A DNA stretch of 54,714 nucleotides from Sediminibacterium ginsengisoli (GCA_943324415.2 CALPLN020000001.1:1-54714); one strand, 5' to 3'; shown: positions 17,231 through 26,139, counted from the stretch's first letter. Notes: generated by a model from the sequence alone, not told the origin. Numbers and translations are program-made.

Positions 17231-17581
17231 TTAGAATCTTTTTTCTTTAATACGTGCGCTCTTACCGCTTCTATCACGTAAGTAGTACAATTTAGCACGA
17301 CGTACTTTACCTGACTTGTTTAAGATGATACCATCAATGTTTGGAGATAAGAATGGAAACAAACGCTCCACACCGATACCATCAGAGATTTTACGAACGG
17401 TAAAAGTCGCTGTTGCTCCAGATCCTTGGGTTTTGATTACATCCCCACGGAAACTTTGGATACGCTCTTTACCACCCTCTACAATCTTGTAGTTTACGGT
17501 AATATTATCACCAGCCTTAAATGCTGGATATTCTTTCTTTGCTGTTAATTGCTCGTGTACGAAGTTTACTGCTACGCTCAT
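17231..17581 (-). CDS. rplS: 50S ribosomal protein L19
   Basis: Large-subunit protein at the 30S-50S interface. The 116 residues match the family: FKAGDNITVNYKIVEGGKERIQSFRGDVI near the N terminus, TFTVRKISDGIGVERLFP in the middle and VRRAKLYYLRDRSGKSARIKEKR at the end. Preceded by its own exact -7 box (17604-17611) and followed by a strong terminator, so it is a single-gene transcript and is not in the rpsP-rimM-trmD-rplS order of many bacteria. Confidence 0.99.
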   Translation of the reverse strand: MSVAVNFVHEQLTAKKEYPAFKAGDNITVNYKIVEGGKERIQSFRGDVIKTQGSGATATFTVRKISDGIGVERLFPFLSPNIDGIILNKSGKVRRAKLYYLRDRSGKSARIKEKRF

Positions 17582-17603
17582 AATTCATGTTTTTTGCGGA
17601 GGG

Positions 17604-17611
17604 CAAAGGTA
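17604..17611 (-). promoter_or_regulatory. -7 box of rplS
   Basis: TACCTTTG on the minus strand, exact TAnnTTTG match, 22 bp before the ATG. Confidence 0.7.
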
Positions 17612-17682
17612 GGGTTACCCATGCTATTCTCCAAATTATTTAACCCAAATATTAAAATCAGTGCTTTTTAAGCTGTTTTAGC

Positions 17683-19248
17683 CTATCTCGCAATGTTTAC
17701 AGCTCGTTTTTCACGGATCACCGTGACTTTGATTTGACCAGGATAGGTCATTTCGGTCTGTATTTTTTGTGCAATTTCGAAGCTTAATTGATCAGATGAC
17801 TGGTCAGTTACCTTTTCTGCTTCTACAATTACCCTTAATTCACGTCCCGCTTGGATCGCATAAGCCTTCTCAACTCCTTGATAGCCAAGTGCTAAGTTCT
17901 CCAAATCCTTGATACGTTGAATATATTGTTGCATGATTTCACGTCTCGCACCTGGTCTTGCACCGCTGATGGCGTCACAAGCTTGGATAATTGGAGAAAT
18001 CACATATTGCATTTCCATTTCATCGTGGTGCGCACCAATGGCATTCACTACCGCAGGGTTTTCACCGTATTTCTCGGCCAATTTAGCGCCTAACAATGCG
18101 TGGCTTAATTCTGTTTCTTCATCTGGCACTTTACCAATATCGTGTAATAAACCTGCACGTTTTGCCAATTTAGGATTCAACCCTAATTCAGCTGCCATGA
18201 TTCCGCATAAATTAGCAGTTTCACGAGAGTGCATTAATAAATTCTGTCCGTAAGAAGAACGGAAACGCATCTTACCGATAATACGAATCAATTCTTTATG
18301 TAAACCATGAATACCTAATTCAATTACGGTACGCTCTCCGATTTCTGCAATTTGCTCTTCTAATTGACGGCGTGTTTTGTCTACCACTTCCTCGATACGT
18401 GCAGGGTGGATACGTCCATCTGCAACCAATCTTTGTAAACTTAAACGCGCAATCTCTCTTCTTAATGGATCGAATGAAGACAACAAAATCGCTTCTGGTG
18501 TATCATCTACAATTAAATCCACCCCAGTAGCTGCTTCAATCGCACGAATGTTACGACCTTCTCTACCAATGATCTGTCCTTTCATTTCATCTGATTCCAA
18601 ATTGAATACTGTTACCGTATTCTCAATAGCTACTTCTGCAGCTGTTCTTTGAATTGATTGAATAATGATTTTTCTAGCTTCTTTATTGGCTTTTTGCTTC
18701 GCTTCTTCAATGATATCTTGTTGTAAAGACAAAGCCTGTGTTTGCGCTTCGTTCTTTAAGCTTTCTATCAATTGTTGCTTCGCATCTTCTGCAGTAAGGT
18801 TCGCGATTTTTTCTAGACGACGAATATGCTCTTCTTGGTGCTTTTCTAATTCACCGCGCTTGATATTCACTAAATCGATTTCACGATTTAATTTTTCCTT
18901 GATGGCTTCGTTGTCTTTAATTTGTTTTTCTAGAACAACCGATTTTTGATTGATCGTTAATTCGTGTTGTTTGATTCTGTTTTCTGCTTCACCGATTTTC
19001 TTGTTCTTCTCCAACAACTCTCTATCATGATCTGCTTTTAGTTGAACGAAACGTTCTTTTGCCTCTAATTGCTTTTCTTTTTTAATTGTTTCCGCTCTTA
19101 ATTCAGCTTCTTTTAAGATGTTAGCTGCTTGATTTTCTGCATCTTCAACTTGCTTTTTGGTGTTCTTGGCGAAAGCAAATCGCCCTACGAGTAAGCCACC
19201 TATTCCGGCACCTACTCCGATGATCATCCATAATATTGTTTGGTCCAT
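17683..19248 (-). CDS. rny: Ribonuclease Y
   Basis: Membrane-anchored endoribonuclease that begins mRNA decay. The 521 residues show an N-terminal membrane helix (about 5-25), a long charged coiled coil (to about 200), a KH domain (GRNIRAIEAATGVDLIVDDTPEAILLSSFDPLRREIARLSL...) and an HD domain with the metal-binding pair in LLHDIGKVPDEETELSHALLGA. Length and order match the family exactly. It follows zapA after a 108-bp gap that holds a promoter-like box, so it may be transcribed both with and without the genes upstream. Confidence 0.98.
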   Translation of the reverse strand: MDQTILWMIIGVGAGIGGLLVGRFAFAKNTKKQVEDAENQAANILKEAELRAETIKKEKQLEAKERFVQLKADHDRELLEKNKKIGEAENRIKQHELTINQKSVVLEKQIKDNEAIKEKLNREIDLVNIKRGELEKHQEEHIRRLEKIANLTAEDAKQQLIESLKNEAQTQALSLQQDIIEEAKQKANKEARKIIIQSIQRTAAEVAIENTVTVFNLESDEMKGQIIGREGRNIRAIEAATGVDLIVDDTPEAILLSSFDPLRREIARLSLQRLVADGRIHPARIEEVVDKTRRQLEEQIAEIGERTVIELGIHGLHKELIRIIGKMRFRSSYGQNLLMHSRETANLCGIMAAELGLNPKLAKRAGLLHDIGKVPDEETELSHALLGAKLAEKYGENPAVVNAIGAHHDEMEMQYVISPIIQACDAISGARPGARREIMQQYIQRIKDLENLALGYQGVEKAYAIQAGRELRVIVEAEKVTDQSSDQLSFEIAQKIQTEMTYPGQIKVTVIREKRAVNIAR

Positions 19249-19305
19249 TGTTTAATCTTGTTGTGTTTAATAAAATCACCCTGCTTCTCCACTAAGGTTC
19301 GGCAA

Positions 19306-19313
19306 CGAAGATA
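19306..19313 (-). promoter_or_regulatory. Candidate -7 box of rny
   Basis: TATCTTCG on the minus strand, one mismatch to TAnnTTTG, leaving a leader of roughly 50 bases before the rny ATG. A short hairpin (arms 19331-19337 and 19344-19349, with one bulged base) lies just after the zapA stop. Confidence 0.45.
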
Positions 19314-19356
19314 AACAATTAATGTAAAGATTGGGCCGAATGAGGCCAATATTGTG

Positions 19357-19680
19357 TTATAAGTTGGTATTTACGAGCACTTTATCAATGGCAGCAGACA
19401 TGCTGTCAATTTGCGCCTGTATAGACTCCATTTCATAGAGCTTTTGGCCATCCTGTTGTTGTTCGGTCGTGAACCAAAGCAATACCATCGAGATATAATC
19501 CTGCATATCGCTGCCAGCGTACATCGTTCTGAATTCAACCATCTTCTGGTTGATCAAAGCCGCTGTTTTACGCACTGCTTCCTCGTCCTTAGGACTGATT
19601 TTAACCCTGTAATTCCGATCTGCAATTAAAATATTAACAGGAATCAGATTTTCTGGGGTATCGATAAGGTTGTCTGACAT
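19357..19680 (-). CDS. zapA: Cell division protein ZapA-like
   Basis: Cytoplasmic protein that bundles FtsZ filaments at the division site. The 107 residues have the ZapA plan: an N-terminal beta part (IPVNILIADRNYRVKISPKDEEAVRKTAALINQKM) and a C-terminal helix with coiled-coil character. The stop of the small coiled-coil gene upstream is 3 bp away, so the two are co-translated. The neighbourhood pheT, small coiled-coil, zapA, rny is a plausible single transcript. Confidence 0.9.
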   Translation of the reverse strand: MSDNLIDTPENLIPVNILIADRNYRVKISPKDEEAVRKTAALINQKMVEFRTMYAGSDMQDYISMVLLWFTTEQQQDGQKLYEMESIQAQIDSMSAAIDKVLVNTNL

Positions 19681-19683
19681 GGG

Positions 19684-19974
19684 TTAAGGATTCAGGTTTT
19701 GAATACAGTGATCGATTTCTTTGATATAGTGGTCAATTTTCTTGTTCAAGGCTGCTTTTTCAGCTGAATCCATTGGTTCAGCAGGACGCATCTGTGCGGT
19801 AATCAAGGCAGCTTGTTCTTTTTTTAGCTCCTCTTCAAGACGACCTATCTCCTGTGACTGCGCTTCCAAATTACCCTTCAGTTGATGATTTTCTTTCTCC
19901 AGGGCAAGCTGTCGCTTAAGCAATGCTTGCAATTTTTCTTGGAGGCCCAGTAAAGCGGTCTGTAGGTCAGACAT
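19684..19974 (-). CDS. Small coiled-coil protein next to ZapA
   Basis: A 96-residue protein that is almost entirely coiled coil (LLGLQEKLQALLKRQLALEKENHQLKGNLEAQSQEIGRLEEEL in heptad-like spacing), with no signal peptide or membrane helix. It sits 27 bp after pheT and 3 bp before zapA. Size, structure and position suggest a ZapB-like partner in division, but nothing in the sequence proves this and coiled coils carry little family signal. Confidence 0.8.
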   Translation of the reverse strand: MSDLQTALLGLQEKLQALLKRQLALEKENHQLKGNLEAQSQEIGRLEEELKKEQAALITAQMRPAEPMDSAEKAALNKKIDHYIKEIDHCIQNLNP

Positions 19975-20001
19975 TGGTCTTGGTTTATGACTTGAAAGTA
20001 A

Positions 20002-22410
20002 TTATTTTCTGATTTCTGCTTGAATGTTTTTTTCAAATGCGGCGATCAATTTTTTCATCATACCATCAATCTCCGTATCCGTTAAAGTGGCTGATCCTGC
20101 ATTGAATACAAAATTAATGGCGACTGATTTTTTATTGGTGCCTAGCTTATCGCTTTCGAAAATATCAAATACGCGCGTCTCTTTCAATGCATCCAATTGA
20201 ACGGTCTTGATCGCTTGTTCAATGGCGGAGTAAGCTACATTTTGATCAATCACCAATGCAAGGTCTCGCTCTACAGAAGGGAATTTAGAAATCTCTTGGT
20301 ATTTCACCGTGCCTGACTGATAGGCTTTTAATAGTGTTGCGAGATCAACATTTAAATAGGCCACTGCTTGCTTAATATCAAACTGCGCAAGTTTTTTCCC
20401 ACCTACTAATTCAATGGTGCCTAAGACTATTTTGCCTGCAATCACTTCAAATTGTCCATTGTCAATTGGATTAAAATTTATTTTTTTCAATCCCAACAAT
20501 TCACAGATTGCTAAAGCAAGCCCTTTGAGTACAAAGAAATCTTGCTGGGCAGCTTTCGCTCTCCAACTATCTTGTACTTGCTTGCCGGAAAGATAGATCG
20601 CTAAAATTTCTTGCTCCTGATATTTGCCAGCCGCAGTCTTTGCATAGACCTTACCCATTTCAAAGAAAGAGATGGACTCGTTTCTTCTGTTATTATTATA
20701 CGCAATGGTCTCTAATCCTGTCTCTAACATCGTTGGACGCATGACATCTAAGTCTGCACTTAAGCTATTCAACATTTTAACCGTTGTCTCTAATTGTGCT
20801 TCTGAATAATATTTACTATTGGTAATCGAATTGGTTAAAATTTCTGTGTAACCACGACCCACTAAATAGTTCGCGATTTTATTTTTAAATTGCTCTTTGG
20901 CTTCTAATAAATCAATCGATGGACTAATTGTGATAGAGGTTGGAATTTCAATATTATCTAAGCCATCGATGCGTAAAATTTCCTCTACTAAATCGGCCGC
21001 AATACTGATGTCAGGCTTATTATAAGGCACAGCCACTTGAATGCTAGCTGCATCTTGATGCAATACATCAAATCCTAAACTTGTCAAAATAGCCACCGCT
21101 TTATCAGCTGCATACTGCTTACCACTTAATTTTTTTAAGTACGCAAAAGTCATAGACACTTTTACTTTTTCAGCAGGATTGGGATACAGATCCACCACCT
21201 TACTGCAATTGCCACCTGCTATTTCTTGAATCATTGCGGCAGCTTTCTCTAATACTTTTACTGTACTTGCAATGTCAACTCCTTTTTCAAAACGTGTTGC
21301 AGCATCCGTTCTTAATCCATGGCGCACGTAGGTCTTACGAATATGTACATTTTCAAACCAAGCACTTTCTAAAAAGAGGGTAGTTGTTGCTGCACTCACT
21401 CCGCTATGCAATCCGCCAAAAACACCCGCAATACACAATGGCTTTTCGGTGTCACAAATCATGAGATCTTCTGCGCTTAATTTTCTTTCTTTCTCATCTA
21501 GTGTTACAAACAAACTATCCTGAGGACATTTTTTGATGATTACTTTTTTATCCTTGATCTTAGCTGCATCAAATGCGTGCAATGGTTGTCCGGTTTCGTG
21601 AAGGATATAATTGGTGATGTCCACGATATTGTTAATAGACCTTGCCCCAATTGCTTGTAATTTGTTTTTTAACCAGACTGGAGAGGGCCCCACTTTTACA
21701 CCTTCGATTAAAATACCACTATACCTTGCGCAAGCTTCCGGATTTTCAATCACCACTTCGTAGGGAGTCAAAGCAGCATCTACCAATGGCGCTTGCTTAA
21801 ACGGACTAACTGGTTCGGCTTTAGTTGTATGGTAAGTCAAATAGGCACAAACATCTTTTGCGACACCATAGTGACTCATCGCGTCCATTCTATTGGGTGT
21901 TAAGCCTATTTCATAGATCCAATCTTGATAATAATCATATAATTCGGCCACAGGCGTTCCTACTTGAATCGCAGCGTCTAAGACCATAATACCTGCATGG
22001 TCTTCGCTCAATCCAATTTCGTCTTCTGCGCAGATCATCCCCTCGCTTTCTTCCCCTCTAATCTTTGCCAATTTCATCGTAATCGATGCGCCTGATTTTG
22101 GGTAAATGGTTGTGCCCACTTGCGCTACCACCACTTTTTGGCCCACAGCCACATTCGATGCGCCACAAACAATATTCAATGGACGATCTCCGCCCACTGC
22201 GACTTTGGTCAATTTTAATTTATCCGCATTCGGATGTTGTGCCAATTCAAGCACTTCTCCCACTACCAATCCTTGTAGTCCGCCTTTGAAATTTTCATAC
22301 ATTTCTAAGGATTCTACTTCTAAACCTATAGATGTCAATATGGTAGATAATTCTTCTTTGGGAATGGGAGCTGGTAAATATTCACACAGCCAGCGATAAC
22401 TAATGGTCAT
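20002..22410 (-). CDS. pheT: Phenylalanine-tRNA ligase beta subunit
   Basis: Beta subunit of the heterotetrameric enzyme that charges tRNA(Phe). The 802 residues contain an N-terminal tRNA-binding OB fold (VVGEVLELAQHPNADKLKLTKVAVG), the B3/B4 editing region (NNIVDITNYILHETGQPLHAFDAAKI), the B5 domain, a catalytic-like core (PTMLETGLETIAYNNNRR) and the C-terminal anticodon-binding domain (FPSVERDLALVIDQNVAYSAIE). pheS is not adjacent in this window. The gene is divergent from dnaB and has a clear -7 box 22 bp before its ATG. Confidence 0.98.
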   Translation of the reverse strand: MTISYRWLCEYLPAPIPKEELSTILTSIGLEVESLEMYENFKGGLQGLVVGEVLELAQHPNADKLKLTKVAVGGDRPLNIVCGASNVAVGQKVVVAQVGTTIYPKSGASITMKLAKIRGEESEGMICAEDEIGLSEDHAGIMVLDAAIQVGTPVAELYDYYQDWIYEIGLTPNRMDAMSHYGVAKDVCAYLTYHTTKAEPVSPFKQAPLVDAALTPYEVVIENPEACARYSGILIEGVKVGPSPVWLKNKLQAIGARSINNIVDITNYILHETGQPLHAFDAAKIKDKKVIIKKCPQDSLFVTLDEKERKLSAEDLMICDTEKPLCIAGVFGGLHSGVSAATTTLFLESAWFENVHIRKTYVRHGLRTDAATRFEKGVDIASTVKVLEKAAAMIQEIAGGNCSKVVDLYPNPAEKVKVSMTFAYLKKLSGKQYAADKAVAILTSLGFDVLHQDAASIQVAVPYNKPDISIAADLVEEILRIDGLDNIEIPTSITISPSIDLLEAKEQFKNKIANYLVGRGYTEILTNSITNSKYYSEAQLETTVKMLNSLSADLDVMRPTMLETGLETIAYNNNRRNESISFFEMGKVYAKTAAGKYQEQEILAIYLSGKQVQDSWRAKAAQQDFFVLKGLALAICELLGLKKINFNPIDNGQFEVIAGKIVLGTIELVGGKKLAQFDIKQAVAYLNVDLATLLKAYQSGTVKYQEISKFPSVERDLALVIDQNVAYSAIEQAIKTVQLDALKETRVFDIFESDKLGTNKKSVAINFVFNAGSATLTDTEIDGMMKKLIAAFEKNIQAEIRK

Positions 22411-22432
22411 GATGCTACTTTAAGGTATGCTT

Positions 22433-22440
22433 CAAAAATA
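22433..22440 (-). promoter_or_regulatory. -7 box of pheT
   Basis: TATTTTTG on the minus strand, exact TAnnTTTG match. The -33 region of this promoter abuts the 11-bp repeats at 22459-22491, so whatever binds them could affect pheT. Confidence 0.7.
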
Positions 22441-22458
22441 CAATTTTATGTTTAAATA

Positions 22459-22491
22459 ACCCGTGAATAACTCCTGAATAACCCGTGAATA
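22459..22491. repeat. Three tandem 11-bp repeats resembling DnaA boxes
   Basis: Units begin at 22459, 22470 and 22481 and read ACCCGTGAATA, ACTCCTGAATA, ACCCGTGAATA, followed by AC. Each contains a form of the reverse complement of the DnaA box TTATnCACA: CGTGAATAA at 22462-22470 and 22484-22492 (one mismatch each) and CCTGAATAA at 22473-22481 (two mismatches). The 11-bp spacing places all copies on about the same face of the helix. Confidence 0.85.
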
Positions 22492-22528
22492 ACTGTAATT
22501 TTAATGTGCAAATCCAATTAGAAAGGAC

Positions 22529-22537
22529 TGTGAATAA
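22529..22537 (-). promoter_or_regulatory. Perfect DnaA-box sequence upstream of dnaB
   Basis: TGTGAATAA, the exact reverse complement of TTATTCACA, which fits the consensus TTATnCACA. It stands 73 bp before dnaB and 38 bp after the last 11-bp repeat. One match alone could be chance; the neighbouring repeats make it more notable. Confidence 0.6.
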
Positions 22538-22609
22538 GCCTATTGGATAATTAAATTTCGGGATGCCGAATTTTGAAGGGATTTTCGCAGTAAGAAAAGT
22601 AAGCAAAAT

Positions 22610-24181
22610 ATGGCCCTCCCAAACCTCAATACAAGATCAACAACGAGAAAAAAAACTAGCTCCGTAGACGTTAGTGCCATGATGTATGGGAAAATACCGC
22701 CGCAAGCTAGAGAACTAGAGGAAGCGATCCTTGGTGGTATCCTTTTAGAGAAAAGTGCATTTGACACCGTAACAGAAATATTGAAGCCGGAATGTTTTTA
22801 TGTAGAAGCGCATCAAATGATTTTTCAATCGATGCAAAGTTTGCAACAAAAAAACATGCCGATTGACATGTTAACTGTGGTGGAAGAATTGAAAATGCGC
22901 GAGTATTTAGACCAGGTTGGCGGCGCCTATTATATTTCTAAATTAACCAATGTAGTTGTTTCTACAGCCAATATAGACGCGCATTCTAAGATCGTTTTAC
23001 AGAAATTCATTCAAAGAGAACTGATTAGGATTAGTGGTGAAATCATCACCAATTCTTACGAAGACAGCACTGATGTATTTGACTTATTGGACGAGAGTGA
23101 AACAAAGATGTTCAATATCACCAATAACTATCTTAAGAAAAACTTCGTGGATATTGGTAATGCCTTAGCAGAATCGATTACACGTATTGATGAATTAAGA
23201 ACTAAAAAAGATGAGATCTCTGGTGTGCCTAGTGGATTTGCATCATTGGATAGAATCACTTTTGGATGGCAGCCAACCGATTTGATCATCTTGGCAGCAC
23301 GTCCTTCTGTGGGTAAAACCGCATTCGCATTGAACCTTGCTCGTAATGCAGCATTGCACCCTACTAAGCCTCAGGGTGTCGGATTCTTTAGCTTGGAGAT
23401 GAGCGCCTCTCAATTAGTGCAACGTATTTTAAGTGCAGAGAGTGAAATTAAAATGGAGAAAATTTCAAGAGGTAAACTAGAAGATTACGAATACCAACAA
23501 TTGCATACAAAGGGAATTAATAAATTAGAGTCGGCACCCATCTATATCGACGATACTGCTGCTTTAAATATTTTCGAGTTCAGAGCGAAAGCAAGAAGAT
23601 TGGTGAACAAACATGATGTAAAAATTATCATCATTGACTACTTGCAATTAATGAGCGGATCTGGTGATAGAAATTCAAACAGAGAACAAGAGATCAGTAA
23701 TATTTCTCGAAGTTTAAAAGCATTGGCCAAGGAATTGAATGTGCCCATCATAGCATTGTCACAGTTGAGTCGTGCGGTTGAAACTAGAAAAGAAAGCAAG
23801 ATGCCGCAGTTGAGTGATTTACGTGAATCAGGTGCGATCGAGCAGGATGCCGATATGGTGATGTTTATTTACAGACCAGAGTATTATGAAGTGATGAGCA
23901 ATGAGATGGGCGAAAGCACAATGGGTGAAACACATATCAGGATTGCGAAACACAGAAATGGTTCTTTAGATTTAGTGAAGTTGAGAGCAAGATTAGATGT
24001 ACAGAAATTCGAAGAATGGGATGGAGATAGTGGCATACCTGGGCTAAGTAATAATTATAAACCTATCTCTGCCAATCTTGGTGGCGGCGATGCACAAGAC
24101 GGTGGAAGATTTTTTATTCAAGGTAGTAAGATGAATGGAGGAGAATTTGATGATGGCTTAAATGACGATCAACCATTCTAA
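22610..24181 (+). CDS. dnaB: Replicative DNA helicase
   Basis: Hexameric helicase that opens the replication fork and recruits primase. The 523 residues have the N-terminal helical domain (PPQARELEEAILGGILLEKSAFDTV...) and a RecA-type motor with Walker A AARPSVGKTAF, IIIIDYLQLMSG as Walker B, and the arginine-finger region SQLSRAVETRKESKMPQLSDLRESGAIEQDADMV. No intein interrupts the motor. An acidic, glycine-rich tail ends the protein. First gene of a plus-strand group with rsmE (9 bp later) and a GNAT-like gene. Confidence 0.98.
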   Translation: MALPNLNTRSTTRKKTSSVDVSAMMYGKIPPQARELEEAILGGILLEKSAFDTVTEILKPECFYVEAHQMIFQSMQSLQQKNMPIDMLTVVEELKMREYLDQVGGAYYISKLTNVVVSTANIDAHSKIVLQKFIQRELIRISGEIITNSYEDSTDVFDLLDESETKMFNITNNYLKKNFVDIGNALAESITRIDELRTKKDEISGVPSGFASLDRITFGWQPTDLIILAARPSVGKTAFALNLARNAALHPTKPQGVGFFSLEMSASQLVQRILSAESEIKMEKISRGKLEDYEYQQLHTKGINKLESAPIYIDDTAALNIFEFRAKARRLVNKHDVKIIIIDYLQLMSGSGDRNSNREQEISNISRSLKALAKELNVPIIALSQLSRAVETRKESKMPQLSDLRESGAIEQDADMVMFIYRPEYYEVMSNEMGESTMGETHIRIAKHRNGSLDLVKLRARLDVQKFEEWDGDSGIPGLSNNYKPISANLGGGDAQDGGRFFIQGSKMNGGEFDDGLNDDQPF

Positions 24182-24190
24182 ACAGTATTT

Positions 24191-24892
24191 ATGTCCGTTC
24201 CTTATTTTTACGAACCCCTTGTGGCTGCTGGCATGACGCAGTTTACGATGAGCGAAACCTCTAGTAAACACTGCATTCAAGTGCTCAGAATGGACGTCGG
24301 TGATGCAATAGATATCACCAATGGACAAGGTGGTTTATTTCATGCAACGATTCAGGTGGCACATAAAAAAAACGCCCTTGTCGCAATCACAGAAACAATA
24401 CAAACAGAACGCCCTTCACAAAAATTACATCTAGGTATTTCTTTGTTAAAAACCGCCGTACGTCTAGAATGGCTTTTTGAAAAGGCAACTGAAATGGGCG
24501 TGACAGAGATAACTCCTTTGGTTTGCGAGCGAACGATACACGAACGTTTTAAGACAGAGAGAATGCAACAGATTATTCAATCTGCTATGATTCAGAGCCA
24601 ACAAACTTGGCTACCAATTTTAGTGGAGCCAACGCCCTTTTCCCATTTTATAGCACAAACTGCTGCCTCCCAAAAACTCATTGCGCATTGTGAGCCTACC
24701 AACAAGGCTTCTATCAAATCCATCCTGCCTAGCAACGACTTAGCTTTATTGATTGGCCCCGAGGGCGACTTTTCTCCAACAGAAATTGAAGCAGCTATCG
24801 CAAAGGATTTTACCCCTATTGATCTTGGCCCTACCCGACTCAGAACAGAGACTGCTGGTATTTTTGCACTGAGTGTATTAAAAAATTTCTAA
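24191..24892 (+). CDS. rsmE: 16S rRNA (uracil(1498)-N(3))-methyltransferase
   Basis: Methylates U1498 of 16S rRNA in the decoding region using SAM. The 233 residues have an N-terminal PUA-like part (HCIQVLRMDVGDAIDITNGQGGLFHATI) and a SPOUT-type knot with KATEMGVTEITPLVCERTI, LIGPEGDFSPTEIEAA and LGPTRLRTETAGIFAL, the three family motifs. It lies 9 bp after dnaB, suggesting co-transcription. Confidence 0.96.
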   Translation: MSVPYFYEPLVAAGMTQFTMSETSSKHCIQVLRMDVGDAIDITNGQGGLFHATIQVAHKKNALVAITETIQTERPSQKLHLGISLLKTAVRLEWLFEKATEMGVTEITPLVCERTIHERFKTERMQQIIQSAMIQSQQTWLPILVEPTPFSHFIAQTAASQKLIAHCEPTNKASIKSILPSNDLALLIGPEGDFSPTEIEAAIAKDFTPIDLGPTRLRTETAGIFALSVLKNF

Positions 24893-24901
24893 TTTGCAGG
24901 C

Positions 24902-26095
24902 ATGAAAGTGCTTGAAGTTAACACACCCGAATTAGACAAATCCTTTGTAGGGATCAATGCCCTTGTTAATAAGGACAACCCATTTTACATTCGACCTTTA
25001 GACAATGAAGTGCTTGCGACTTTTGATCCAGCAAAGAATAAACTATTCAAAGAAGGCGCAGCAAAAAGATGGATCGTTCAAGACGAAGCAGGCAATACCC
25101 TTGGTCGCATTGCCGCATTCCATTATGAAAAATACAAAAACAAGGGAACAGATTTTGCCACAGGTTGTGTGGGCTATTTTGATGCAATAGAAGATCAAGG
25201 AGTGGCTAACCTTTTATTTGACACGGCAAAAGCTTGGTTAATTGCAGAGGGGATGGAAGCGATGGACGGCCCAATTAATTTTGGTGATCGAGATAAATGG
25301 TGGGGATTAATGGTAGAAGGTTATGATAGAGAACCGATGTATGGTATGTCTTTCAACCCACCTTATTATGAAACCTTATTTGCCAACTATGGTTTTGAAA
25401 ATTTCTACAACCAATATTATTATCGCATTCTTTTATCCACCGGACTTCCTGATCGTTTCAATGAACGTTATGAGAAATTCAAGGCTAAACCGGATTATAG
25501 CGCCAAACATTTAGATAAAAATCAGTTGGATAAATTTGCACGTGATTTTGTTCAAATCTACAACGCAGCATGGGCACAGCATGGTGAGGCAAAAGCCATT
25601 ACACAGGAGCAAATCATGCAACTATTTAAAACACTCAAGCCTGTCATGGACGAAAGAGTGATTTGGTTTGCCTATTACAAGGAGGACCCGATTGCCATGT
25701 TTATCAATATCCCAGATGTGAATCAATACTTTAAGTATTTTGATGGACAATTAGGATGGAAACAAAAAATCCATTTATTGTGGATGAAATTTAGAAAAAC
25801 GAATACGAGGTTAACCGGATTGGCCTTTGGCGTAGTGCCCAAATTTCAAGCTTTAGGGATTGACAGTTTTTTAATTTACTCCAGTTTCTTAATGCTTGAA
25901 AAAATAAAGATTTACGACGAATATGAAATGGGTTGGGCAGCAGATTGGAATCCCAAAATGGTCAATATTTACAAAAGTCTTGGCGCCAATCCTAGCAGAC
26001 GCATGGTCACCTGGAGGCATATTTTTGATGCCGAAAAACACCCTTTTGAGCGTCATCCCCTAATGGAATACAAGAGTCCAAGTCAAGTCAGTTAA
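24902..26095 (+). CDS. Large GNAT-like protein of unknown substrate
   Basis: Cytoplasmic protein of 397 residues without signal peptide. The N-terminal third contains a stretch typical of acyl-CoA N-acyltransferases (RWIVQDEAGNTLGRIAAFHYEKY, then GCVGYFDAIEDQGVANLLFDTAKAWL and the GxNFGDRDKWWG-like segment AMDGPINFGDRDKWWG). The C-terminal part has a second GNAT-like region (GVVPKFQALGIDSFLIYSSFL, MGWAADWNPKMVNIYKSLGA). Two tandem folds would explain the length. The substrate is not apparent. It begins 9 bp after rsmE, so probably belongs to the dnaB-rsmE transcript. I do not assign a gene symbol. Confidence 0.8.
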   Translation: MKVLEVNTPELDKSFVGINALVNKDNPFYIRPLDNEVLATFDPAKNKLFKEGAAKRWIVQDEAGNTLGRIAAFHYEKYKNKGTDFATGCVGYFDAIEDQGVANLLFDTAKAWLIAEGMEAMDGPINFGDRDKWWGLMVEGYDREPMYGMSFNPPYYETLFANYGFENFYNQYYYRILLSTGLPDRFNERYEKFKAKPDYSAKHLDKNQLDKFARDFVQIYNAAWAQHGEAKAITQEQIMQLFKTLKPVMDERVIWFAYYKEDPIAMFINIPDVNQYFKYFDGQLGWKQKIHLLWMKFRKTNTRLTGLAFGVVPKFQALGIDSFLIYSSFLMLEKIKIYDEYEMGWAADWNPKMVNIYKSLGANPSRRMVTWRHIFDAEKHPFERHPLMEYKSPSQVS

Positions 26096-26098
26096 GGG

Positions 26099-26139
26099 TT
26101 TCAGAAATGGGGGATAAGATTTGCTCCCTAGCTCTGAAA
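26099..26139. repeat. Nested inverted repeat upstream of dnaX
   Basis: Outer arms TTTCAGA (26099-26105) and TCTGAAA (26133-26139); inner arms GGGA (26111-26114) and TCCC (26125-26128). It starts 4 bp after the GNAT gene stop and ends 34 bp before the dnaX ATG. It could be a weak terminator or a hairpin in the dnaX leader; no U run follows. Confidence 0.5.
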
